NCBI GenBank assembly: GCA_021787845.1 | Contig: JAJYLH010000019.1 | Span: forward strand, 1-64,000 | Source of the DNA: Myxococcales bacterium | GTDB lineage: Bacteria; Myxococcota; Myxococcia; Myxococcales; JAJYLH01 | Length of the DNA: 64,000 nucleotides | Direction: 5' to 3' | Part shown: positions 56,838 to 64,000 of the stretch, piece after piece | Position numbering within the stretch: the stretch's first letter is position 1 | Layout of the letters: every line of letters begins with the position of its first letter | The notes under the pieces: generated by a model | The model's database searches: none | What the model saw: the letters and a program-made list of their open reading frames with translations, nothing else | What the model was told of the DNA's origin: nothing | Position numbers and translations under genes: made by a program

Positions 56838-57137
56838 TCAGAACGCTATGTCCGGATCGTCCGGCGCGCCGCGATGAGCGGCCTTTCCCCCCGCCGGCGG
56901 GTGGCTCGTCGACTGCTCGAACGGCTGCACCCGGTCATGCTCGAGAAGGATCTCGATGCGCTTCTCCGCCTCGTCGAGCTTCCTCGCGCCTGCCCGCGCG
57001 AGCTTCACCCCTCGCTCGAACGCCTCGATCGCGTCCTCCAGCGACAGCGAACCGCTCTCCAGGCGCTCGACGATTCGGCCGAGCGCCTCCACGATCTCCT
57101 CGTACTTCTGCGGCAGCTCGGTCGTTTCCTGGGCCAC
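56838..57137 (-). CDS. xseB: Exodeoxyribonuclease VII small subunit
   Basis: 99 aa. PQKYEEIVEALGRIVERLES, GSLSLEDAIEAFERGVKLAR and LDEAEKRIEILLE are diagnostic XseB helices. A Pro/His/Gly tail extends beyond the usual 70-80 aa. It follows xseA by 128 bp on the same strand. Confidence 0.95.
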   Translation of the reverse strand: MAQETTELPQKYEEIVEALGRIVERLESGSLSLEDAIEAFERGVKLARAGARKLDEAEKRIEILLEHDRVQPFEQSTSHPPAGGKAAHRGAPDDPDIAF

Positions 57138-57265
57138 TTCGCGGGCGCCTCCTCGAAAAAACGGCGCGGTGCTTTACACTCCCTTGTCCGCCTCGGTCAA
57201 ACCCGCCGTTTCATCGTGTTCCTCGCCGGCGCTCGCCCGGCGTCGGGCCGGGAAGCTTCCGATTC

Positions 57266-58654
57266 TCAATCGGCGTCCCCCGGCGCTTCTTGCTCCGCCC
57301 TGACCTCCGTCACCTGGGCCTCGAACGAGCCCTTCGCCACCCGCACCCGGACCGGCGAGCCGAGCTGGAGCGCCGCCGCATCCTGGATGAGCTCTCCTTG
57401 AGCGCCGTAGGCGAGAGCGTACCCGCGGCCGAGCACCTTGAGCGGCGAGAGCGCGTCCAGCCGCCCAGCGAGAGCGCTCAGGCCCTCCTTCTCGCGCGCG
57501 AGCCGGCCGCGCGCCAGTCGGGCGGAACGTTCCTCGAGCTTGGACATCCGCTCTCGCCAGGCGGCGAGGCGCGAGCGCGGATGCGCCCGTCCGAGCGCCT
57601 GATCGAGCACCAAGAGCGAGCGCTTCTCGCGTCCGAGCCGGTCCTGCAGGCTCTTCTCGGCGCGGGCGAAGAGGCGGTCGAGCCCATAGCGCCGCTCGCC
57701 CACCAGCCGGCGCGGATCCGAAAGGCCGCGTCGAAGGGCGACGACCCCCGCCCGCCGCCGGTCGAGCTGCCCGCGCCAGGCGCGCGCGAGGCGGCCGCGG
57801 CTCAAGCGAAGCTGCTCGGCGAGCTCGTCGCGGACCGGGACGACGAGGGAAGCGGCAGCGCTGGGGGTCGGCGCGCGGGCGTCGGCGGCCAGGTCGCTCA
57901 GGGTCACGTCGACCTCGTGCCCGACGGCGCTCACCACCGGTACCGGGGAGCGTCGAATCGCCCGGACCACCGCCTCCTCGTTGAACGTCCACAGGTCTTC
58001 GAGCGAGCCGCCGCCGCGGGTGACGACGATCACGTCGACGTCGGGAATCGCAGAAAGGCGGGCGATGCCCCGGCAGACCTCGGCGGCAGCGCCGTCGCCC
58101 TGCACCCGGGCGGGCGCGATCAAGACCGGCATCGACGGCCAGCGCCGGGAGAGGACGAGCAGGAAATCGTGGATCGCCGCGCCGGTCGGGCTGGTGACCA
58201 CGCCGACGCGCCGCGGGATGAAGGGCAGCGGGCGTTTCTTCTCCAGGTCGAAGAGCCCTTCCGCCTGGAGCGCGCGCTTGAGCTCTTCGAGCTTGAGGGC
58301 GAGCGCGCCCGCGCCCTGGGGCGTCAGCGAGTCGCAGACGAGGCTCACCTCGCCGCCGGGCTCGTAGACGGAGAGCCGCCCTCGCGCGAGGACCTGCTGC
58401 CCATCCGCCGGGCCGAAGCGCAAGAGCTTAGCTTGGCTGCGGAAGAGCACGCAGCGCAGGGCGGCGCCGTCGTCCTTGAGCGTGAAATAGCAGTGGCCGC
58501 TCGCCGAGTGGCGGCGGAAGTTCGAGATCTCGCCTTCGACGAGAATCGCCGGGAAGCGGCCTTCGACGAGCCCCTTGAGCTCCCGGGTCAGCTCGCGGAC
58601 CCGGTAGATCCGCTTCTCGCGGCGAGCGAAGAGGTCGAAGGTCTGCTCGGCCAA
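57266..58654 (-). CDS. xseA: Exodeoxyribonuclease VII large subunit
   Basis: 462 aa from a TTG at 58654 (LAEQTFDLFARREKRIYRVR); no ATG/GTG is closer to the conserved start. OB-fold GRFPAILVEGEISNFRRHSA, SGHCYFTLKDDGAALRCVLF; core IPRRVGVVTSPTGAAIHDFL, DVIVVTRGGGSLEDLWTFNE, PVVSAVGHEVDVTLSDLAAD; long helical arms; C-terminal LSPLKVLGRGYALAY. With XseB it degrades single-stranded DNA. Upstream frame to 59038 is Arg/Ser shadow. Confidence 0.94.
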   Translation of the reverse strand: MAEQTFDLFARREKRIYRVRELTRELKGLVEGRFPAILVEGEISNFRRHSASGHCYFTLKDDGAALRCVLFRSQAKLLRFGPADGQQVLARGRLSVYEPGGEVSLVCDSLTPQGAGALALKLEELKRALQAEGLFDLEKKRPLPFIPRRVGVVTSPTGAAIHDFLLVLSRRWPSMPVLIAPARVQGDGAAAEVCRGIARLSAIPDVDVIVVTRGGGSLEDLWTFNEEAVVRAIRRSPVPVVSAVGHEVDVTLSDLAADARAPTPSAAASLVVPVRDELAEQLRLSRGRLARAWRGQLDRRRAGVVALRRGLSDPRRLVGERRYGLDRLFARAEKSLQDRLGREKRSLLVLDQALGRAHPRSRLAAWRERMSKLEERSARLARGRLAREKEGLSALAGRLDALSPLKVLGRGYALAYGAQGELIQDAAALQLGSPVRVRVAKGSFEAQVTEVRAEQEAPGDAD

Positions 58655-58688
58655 GGCGCTAAGGGGACTCCGAGCCGGCCCAGCCGGG

Positions 58689-60560
58689 CTAGTTCCCCGA
58701 CCGGCAGAGCTGCGAAAAGAAGTTGCACGCGCGGGTGTGCTTGTCGTCCGACGCCGGAAGGGCCCGGCAGGCGATGTGGAACTCGGTGCACGCCGTGTCC
58801 GGGTCGGTGTCCTTGGCGACGTAGCCCTGGAGGTAGAGGTCGCGGGCGTGGGCGTAGCACTTGTCGAGCGCCCGCTGATAGAGCGGTTGCGAGGGGTCGG
58901 CGGCCATCGCGGCGCGGAAGTGCTGGCACTGGAGCGGAAGCTGCGAGTCGCCCCGGCAGTCGACGCCGAGCAGGTACTCCTGCTGGCCGAGCTTGCGCCC
59001 GACCGCCGCTCCCGGATGGCTGGGCCGCCCGTGCGCAATCTGCCGGTCGATCCTCAGCGCCCGTTTGAGCGACGGAATCGCCTCCGCCGTCTCGTTCGCC
59101 TGGAGCTTGGTGTTGGCGTCCTCGAGCGCCGCCGCGAACGCGTTCAACTCGTGCAAGAGAGGGTCGTTGTTCTGCTGGGCGATCTGGATTGCCTGCCCCA
59201 CGTCACCGGAAAGGTAGACCGAGAGCGCTGCGCTATTGCGCGCCGCCGGCGCCGAATGGGTCTTGGTCTCGTGGTGACGCTTCTTCTCGTGCCGGCCCTT
59301 CTTGTGCCGCTCTTTCCCGTGCCGCGGCTTCTTCTCGAGGCTGCTCTGGAGGTCGAGTGCGTCCTGGTTCTCCGGGTCGGCGGCGAGGATCTGCTCGATG
59401 AGCTTTTTCGCCTTGTCCCGGTCGGCCTGCTGCTGGGCGCCGCGGTCCGCGTCGGCCGCCGCGAGGGCCTCGCGCGCGGCGTCGACGGCCTGGCTGATGG
59501 CGTCGTTCACCTTGGCGAGAATCTGTTGCGCCTGCGGGAAGACGTCCGCGTCCTGGGACACTGCCGCCGCGAGCTGCTTCGCCTTCGCGAAGTCGCCAGC
59601 CTGGAGCGCGGCGTTCGCCTGCTCGACCTGCCGCTGGAAGTCCGCCTGCACCTTCACGCTCTGATAGTGAGCCTGAAGCGTCTGGTCGCTCGTCTGGCCG
59701 ATGAAGGGCTTGAGCTTCGCTTCCGCTTCGACCCAGCGGTGCTGGCGCGCGAGGTCCATCGCCTCGTTGTCGGCCCGGGCCGCGAGCTGGTCCGCGGTCG
59801 GCGCCGTCGGCGTGTTCACCGCGTTGCTTCGCTGGCGGACTTTCGCGAACACCCCCAGGAGGACGAAGAAACCGAGGACCGAGCCCGCCACCAGGACCAG
59901 CCGCTTGCGCGCCGCTGCCGCCGCCGGCCCCGCGGGCTTGGCCGCCTTCCCGGCCTTCGCCGGCTTCGCCGCCGCGGCTGGCGCCACCTTCGCTATCTCG
60001 GCCTGGGTGGGTGCGCGGTGACCGGCAGTCCTACCGCTGGGCGGCTGTGGTGCCGTCGGGCGACGCTTCGCGAGCGGCGCGCCCTCCTCGACGAGTTGGA
60101 GGACCGTGTCGCCGAGGAACATCTCGTCGCCGTGCCGGACCGGCGTCGGCGCGGTGATACGCACGTTGTTGACGGTGGTGCCGTTGCCGCTTCCCAGGTC
60201 CTCGACGAGGAAGCTGTCGTCGCCCTGGCGGGTCAGCTTGACGTGCCGGCGCGACACCGAGACGTCGGGAATCGAGACCGCGTTCTCCGCCGCGCGCCCG
60301 ACGGTGATGACGGACCCGCCGATGGGAAACTGCGCGCCCGCCTTGGGCCCGGCGAGAGCCACCAGCTTGAAGCTCGCGCGCGCCGGCGCCGCGCCCGGGC
60401 CGCCGCGTCCATCGGTCCGGTCGGCGCGCTCTTCCTGGACGTCGGCCGGGTCGGCGTCGGCGAGCTCCGCCGCCGGGTCCGTCTCGTCCGGGTCGCGCCG
60501 GTGGGACGGGGCCGACAGACGCTGGAGCGCGCTCCCCTTGCTCTTGGCCGGACCCGCCAC
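58689..60560 (-). CDS. FHA-domain membrane protein with TPR-like periplasmic part
   Basis: 623 aa from GTG 60560, chosen for GAGGAG 7-12 bases upstream. FHA domain about 65-170 (VITVGRAAENAVSIPDVSVS, RRHVKLTRQGDD, EDLGSGNGTTVNN). One membrane span follows near residue 230 (LVLVAGSVLGFFVLLGVFAK), then helical repeats with a His/Lys-rich linker (GKERHKKGRHEKKRHH). The Cys-rich C-terminus (GVDCRGDSQLPLQC) suggests periplasmic exposure. It follows the other FHA gene in the Tad cluster. Confidence 0.85.
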   Translation of the reverse strand: MAGPAKSKGSALQRLSAPSHRRDPDETDPAAELADADPADVQEERADRTDGRGGPGAAPARASFKLVALAGPKAGAQFPIGGSVITVGRAAENAVSIPDVSVSRRHVKLTRQGDDSFLVEDLGSGNGTTVNNVRITAPTPVRHGDEMFLGDTVLQLVEEGAPLAKRRPTAPQPPSGRTAGHRAPTQAEIAKVAPAAAAKPAKAGKAAKPAGPAAAAARKRLVLVAGSVLGFFVLLGVFAKVRQRSNAVNTPTAPTADQLAARADNEAMDLARQHRWVEAEAKLKPFIGQTSDQTLQAHYQSVKVQADFQRQVEQANAALQAGDFAKAKQLAAAVSQDADVFPQAQQILAKVNDAISQAVDAAREALAAADADRGAQQQADRDKAKKLIEQILAADPENQDALDLQSSLEKKPRHGKERHKKGRHEKKRHHETKTHSAPAARNSAALSVYLSGDVGQAIQIAQQNNDPLLHELNAFAAALEDANTKLQANETAEAIPSLKRALRIDRQIAHGRPSHPGAAVGRKLGQQEYLLGVDCRGDSQLPLQCQHFRAAMAADPSQPLYQRALDKCYAHARDLYLQGYVAKDTDPDTACTEFHIACRALPASDDKHTRACNFFSQLCRSGN

Positions 60561-60696
60561 GATCGACTCCTCGTTCCCGAAAACCGCTCGACTTCCCGCT
60601 CCAACGCGCCTCGCCGCGACCACGAGCGCCGCCTGCGAAACTGGCCTTTCTTCCGACGCGCCGGCGGCGGCGACGGTCTGTCGGCTTCGGCCCGAG

Positions 60697-61947
60697 CTAC
60701 TGCTGCGTCGCCAGCCTCCGCTCGACGTTCATCTTCTCTTGCGCCCGCTGTCGACAGGGATGCGCGTCGCCCGGAAACGCTTCGAGGATGAACTGGTACG
60801 CCTCCTGCGCCTGCTCGAAGCGACCGTACATCATGTCCTGCTTGGCCGCGAAGAGCTCCCGCTTGCACAGCTTGTCGAGCTCCTTCTCGATGCGGGCCGA
60901 GAGGTCGATGGCCATCTGATAGTCGGTCGGCTTCTGCGCGAGCCCCTCGAAATAGGCCCGCGCGTCCCTGAGCTCCATCCAGGCGTTGTAGAGGTTGGGC
61001 GCGGCCACGTTCTTGTTGTTGTAGAGGTTCTTGCCCAGCTCGTACGCCCTCGTCCCCTTTTCCAGGCTCGCCGCCGCGAGCGGAATCGACTCGAGGTCCA
61101 CCCGCTCCACTCCCCACTGCGCGTCCGACCCTTTCTTGTCGCGGAAGACGACGGAGTTCGCGTTGTCCTTCCCGAACTTCACCAGGTTGTCCGGGATGGT
61201 CAGGATCTGCGGGTCGGTCTGCCGCTGCGGTGCCGCCGGGGCGTAGGCCACCCGCTGTCCGTTCACCAGGATCTCGAGCTCGTCCCCGTTGACGAAGAAC
61301 GCCGCATAGTGCAGGAGGTAGCGGGTGTTGGCGGTCCCCTGGAACCCGAACCTCAGACCCTTCGCCGCCGCCTGGCAGTCGGCGTCCACCCCCCGGCCGA
61401 AGACGAACCCGCTCACCCCGTGGATGTCGATGTCGCTGGGGCAAGCCTTGAGCCCGTTGTCGTTCTTCGCCCGGAAGGCGACCGCCACGAGCACGATCGC
61501 GACGATGCCGACGAGGCCCATGCCCGCGTAGCGGATGAGGCGCGGGTCGACCCCGGGCGCCTTGGCCGCCCAGGCCGGGCTCGGCGCGGCGGCCGCTTTC
61601 GCCGGCGCCCGCTTCTCCGCCTCGCTCAAGGAGACGATCCGGGTCGACGCGCCCGTCGCCGCCGCGTCGAAGCGGAACACCGCCTGGCCGATGCCGACGT
61701 GGTCGCCGCCCTCCAGCACCTCGCTCGCGATCTTGGCTCCGTTGAGCGTGGTTCCGTTGGCGCTGTTCAGGTCGGAGAGAACCCAGTGGGTACCGTCGAA
61801 GGCGATGCGGGCGTGCTGGCGCGAGACCCCGCCGTCGTACAGCACGACGTCGTTGTCCTCGGTCCGGCCGATGGTGACCTGCTCGGCGTCGAAGTCGAAC
61901 GACTGCCCGCGCCCCTTGCCTTGCTCGATGGTCAGCTTGAAGCCCAT
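60697..61947 (-). CDS. FHA-domain membrane protein of the Tad cluster
   Basis: 416 aa. N-terminal FHA (VTIGRTEDNDVVLYDGGVSR, QHARIAFDGTHWVL, DLNSANGTTLNGAKI), one membrane span about residue 145 (LVGIVAIVLVAVAFRA), then a beta-rich domain and helical repeats (YMGRFEQAQEAYQFILEA type). FHA domains bind phosphothreonine; it starts 4 bp after the tadC stop, so it probably links secretion to a Ser/Thr kinase signal. Confidence 0.86.
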   Translation of the reverse strand: MGFKLTIEQGKGRGQSFDFDAEQVTIGRTEDNDVVLYDGGVSRQHARIAFDGTHWVLSDLNSANGTTLNGAKIASEVLEGGDHVGIGQAVFRFDAAATGASTRIVSLSEAEKRAPAKAAAAPSPAWAAKAPGVDPRLIRYAGMGLVGIVAIVLVAVAFRAKNDNGLKACPSDIDIHGVSGFVFGRGVDADCQAAAKGLRFGFQGTANTRYLLHYAAFFVNGDELEILVNGQRVAYAPAAPQRQTDPQILTIPDNLVKFGKDNANSVVFRDKKGSDAQWGVERVDLESIPLAAASLEKGTRAYELGKNLYNNKNVAAPNLYNAWMELRDARAYFEGLAQKPTDYQMAIDLSARIEKELDKLCKRELFAAKQDMMYGRFEQAQEAYQFILEAFPGDAHPCRQRAQEKMNVERRLATQQ

Positions 61948-61951
61948 GGAT

Positions 61952-62851
61952 TTAGCCGCCGCTGATGGCCTGGAAGATCAGGGGCCCGAAGAGGACCATG
62001 AAGACCGTGGGAAAAATGCAGGCGATGAGCGGAAAGAGCATCTTCACCGGCGCTTCGTTGGCGAGCTTCTCGGCCCGGTTGGTGCGGTCGTCGCGCAGTT
62101 GGGTCGACTGGATGCGCAAGACCTTCCCCAGGCTCGTGCCCATCCGGTCGGCCTGGATGAGCGCGTTGCAGAAGCTCGTGAGAGGGGCGAGCTGGTTGCG
62201 CTCGGCCATCATCCGGAGGGCTTCCTCGCGGGTCTTGCCGAGCTTGATGTTCTTGAGCATCAAGGAGAGCTCGTCGACGAGGGGCCCCTGCCGGCCTTTC
62301 TCCACCACCTTGCCGACCGCCTGCGCGAAGTCGAGCCCCGCCTCCACCGACAGGGTCAGGAGGTCCAGGTTGTACGGGAGCGCCCGGGTCATCCGGTGGT
62401 GCCGCTTCTTGACCTGGTCGCGCAGCCAAATCCACGGGTAGTACCAGCCGAGCGCGATGAAGCCGGGGATGAAGATCCAGCGCAGGTTGATCGTCGCCCA
62501 GAAGAAGGCGCCCATCAGGGTGAACGCGACGACCGAGACCTCCTGGAGACCGACGAATTCGGGGCTCGTCAGCTCGCTGGGGTTTCCCGCCTTGACGAGC
62601 GTCACCTCGATCTTCGCCAGGTAGTCGCGGGAGAAGGTGCGGGCGTTGAACGACGAGACCCGGCGCAGGATGGTCCGCCGCAGGGCCGAGAGGAAGCTCT
62701 CCCGCTCCTGCTGCGCCTTGGTGTCGAGCACCAGCCGGTAGATGAAGGCGTTCCAGATGCCGACGAAGAACATCGCCACCGCGCCGGCGAAGGCGAGGAC
62801 GGCGACCATCTGGATCGCGTTGAACCAAGCGAGGCCGGAGGAGGAGTGCAT
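61952..62851 (-). CDS. tadC: TadC-like type IV pilus/secretion membrane protein
   Basis: 299 aa from ATG 62851 with AGGAGAAAGG directly upstream. GspF-type domain (ALPYNLDLLTLSVEAGLDFA, LSLMLKNIKLGKTREEALRM, ALIQADRMGTSLGKVLRIQS) framed by membrane segments, ending FGPLIFQAISGG. TadB and TadC form the inner-membrane platform for Flp pilus assembly. Confidence 0.92.
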   Translation of the reverse strand: MHSSSGLAWFNAIQMVAVLAFAGAVAMFFVGIWNAFIYRLVLDTKAQQERESFLSALRRTILRRVSSFNARTFSRDYLAKIEVTLVKAGNPSELTSPEFVGLQEVSVVAFTLMGAFFWATINLRWIFIPGFIALGWYYPWIWLRDQVKKRHHRMTRALPYNLDLLTLSVEAGLDFAQAVGKVVEKGRQGPLVDELSLMLKNIKLGKTREEALRMMAERNQLAPLTSFCNALIQADRMGTSLGKVLRIQSTQLRDDRTNRAEKLANEAPVKMLFPLIACIFPTVFMVLFGPLIFQAISGG

Positions 62852-62859
62852 CCTTTCTC

Positions 62860-63714
62860 CTAGACGTCGATGTTGACGATCCGCTGGATGAGGAAGATGC
62901 CCAGCGCTTCCATCAAGGCGATGCCGACGAGCAGCATGTAGCCGAACCACCACTTCGGACCCTGGAACATCGGCTGCATCAGGTCCGGCCGCATCCAGTT
63001 GAGGATGAGCCCCAGGACCAGCGGCATCATCGAGACGATCCAGCCCTGCATCCGGCCCTGACTGGTGAGCGCGTCGATCTTCCCTTCCAGGCGGAAGCGC
63101 TCCCGGATGGTCTTGGCGATGGTCTCGAACATCTCGCTCATGTTGCCGCCGAGGCTGCGCGCGATGTTGGTCGAGGTCGCGACCAGCTCCAGGTCGTCCG
63201 AGCCGACCCGGCGGGCCATGTTGACGAGCCCGTCGTCGATGGAAACGCCGAGCTTGACCTCCTTGACGAAGAGCCCGAACTCCTGCTGCAAGGGCGGCTC
63301 GGCCTCCTTCGCGATCGCCTCGATGGACTGGGCGAAGGTGAGACCGGCGCGGATGGCGTTCGACATCTGCTGGAGCGCTTCGACGAGCTGCGCGTTGAAC
63401 TTCTTGATCCGCCGCTTGCGGTAGTACTTGATGGCGGTCGAGGGCGCGAAGAACCCCAGGAGGCCGCCGACGAAGAGCATGAGCGGTCCCCCTACCCAGA
63501 AGCCGAGCCCGGCGAGCAGGACCATCACCGCGATGTCCAAGACCAGGATCTGCTGCGGCTCGATGAAGAGGAACATGTCCGAGAGGTCGGACATGTTCTT
63601 GACGACGTAGCGCTCCTTGTAGCGCTCGAACGCGCGCCCCAGGATGCCCAGCACCACGAGCGAGAGGAAGAAGACGCTCCCGGTGATGAGCAGGAAGGTG
63701 ATGGCGCTCAGCAT
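62860..63714 (-). CDS. tadB: TadB-like type IV pilus/secretion membrane protein
   Basis: 284 aa. Two N-terminal spans, then the GspF domain (LVEALQQMSNAIRAGLTFAQ, VNMARRVGSDDLELVATSTN, ARSLGGNMSEMFETIAKTI) and C-terminal spans. It is placed directly before tadC. tadA should lie upstream of the window edge. Confidence 0.92.
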   Translation of the reverse strand: MLSAITFLLITGSVFFLSLVVLGILGRAFERYKERYVVKNMSDLSDMFLFIEPQQILVLDIAVMVLLAGLGFWVGGPLMLFVGGLLGFFAPSTAIKYYRKRRIKKFNAQLVEALQQMSNAIRAGLTFAQSIEAIAKEAEPPLQQEFGLFVKEVKLGVSIDDGLVNMARRVGSDDLELVATSTNIARSLGGNMSEMFETIAKTIRERFRLEGKIDALTSQGRMQGWIVSMMPLVLGLILNWMRPDLMQPMFQGPKWWFGYMLLVGIALMEALGIFLIQRIVNIDV

Positions 63715-63740
63715 CTAGGGCATGCCTCCCACGAGAGCGC

Positions 63741-64000
63741 TCACGGAGTGCCCGGCGCCTTCATCGCCCCCGGTGGCGTCGGCATCGGCGGGGCGCTCGC
63801 CGGTATCGCATGGCCACCCAGCACGTCACGACCGGTGCTCGTGCCTCGGATGATCTGCACGGTCTGGAACAGATGGTTTCGCTTGGTCTCCCAAGCCGCC
63901 GTCTGCTGGCCGGTCAACAGGGTGCTGATGTCCGTCTTCACCCTCTGACCGCTCTCGCTTCCCTCGTCGAGGTCGGTGGGGTTGCGCAACGTGAGCACCA
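63741..64000 (-). CDS. C-terminal fragment of a protein cut by the window edge
   Basis: About 85 residues, LTLRNPTDLDEGSESGQRVK, then TKRNHLFQTVQIIRG and a Pro/Ala/Met-rich end. The frame is open to base 64000. Position before tadB suggests a Tad cluster gene, but no family is recognised from this fragment. Confidence 0.5.
   Translation of the reverse strand, partial: VLTLRNPTDLDEGSESGQRVKTDISTLLTGQQTAAWETKRNHLFQTVQIIRGTSTGRDVLGGHAIPASAPPMPTPPGAMKAPGTP

Noticed and set aside
57266-59038. 590-aa xseA
   Set aside because: Residues before the TTG at 58654 are Arg/Ser/Thr shadow sequence of the FHA-TPR gene.
1-64000. tRNA or rRNA genes
   Set aside because: No cloverleaf-like or rRNA-like sequence was recognised by eye; a covariance-model scan would settle this.

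Overview
The window is high-GC DNA read almost entirely on the minus strand. Housekeeping genes at the right end (xseA, xseB, a TlyA-type rRNA methylase, pyrE, a glpB-like gene, and FHA proteins beside tadB/tadC) suggest a Gram-negative, deltaproteobacterial or myxococcal type of host. This is inferred from gene content; no rRNA or tRNA is visible.

Region 1 (1 to about 34,138) is a Mu-like transposable prophage cut by the left window edge. Transcription runs right to left: a repressor facing a Ner-like regulator across a 30-bp near-palindrome; a small early operon; transposase A (apparently frameshifted at its 3' end) and ATPase B; Gam and several small zinc-ribbon proteins; a gp16-like protein and a Mor/C activator; endolysin and holin; terminase, portal and F-type head protein; an 839-bp non-coding block at the place where Mu carries its gyrase site; protease/scaffold, decoration and major head; then neck, sheath, tube, a frameshifted tail chaperone, tape measure and baseplate. 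Three repeats at 34,047-34,130 align with Mu transposase-binding end sites and predict the prophage terminus near 34,138.

Region 2 (34.4-50.6 kb) is accessory host DNA. It holds a 1256-aa internally duplicated protein invaded by nested palindromic repeats, a 299-aa unknown protein, a 14-unit array with GTGCG every 21 bp, a MITE-like element with 22-bp inverted ends and a 10-bp target duplication, and a co-directional block: kleisin-like, MukE/JetB-like, SMC ATPase, Zn-ribbon DNA methylase and PD-(D/E)XK nuclease. The block has the Wadjet/Mks gene order but no JetD; a methylase-nuclease pair follows instead. An 825-bp RAYT/REP element with 32-bp inverted ends lies between the kleisin-like and JetB-like genes and supplies the kleisin stop codon. 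This block is the best candidate for an undescribed system.

Region 3 (50.6-64 kb) is ordinary chromosome: CBS protein, PHP phosphoesterase, pyrE, alpha/beta hydrolase, TPR protein, membrane/winged-helix protein, tlyA, response regulator, xseB, xseA, two FHA membrane proteins, tadC, tadB and a truncated gene at the right edge.
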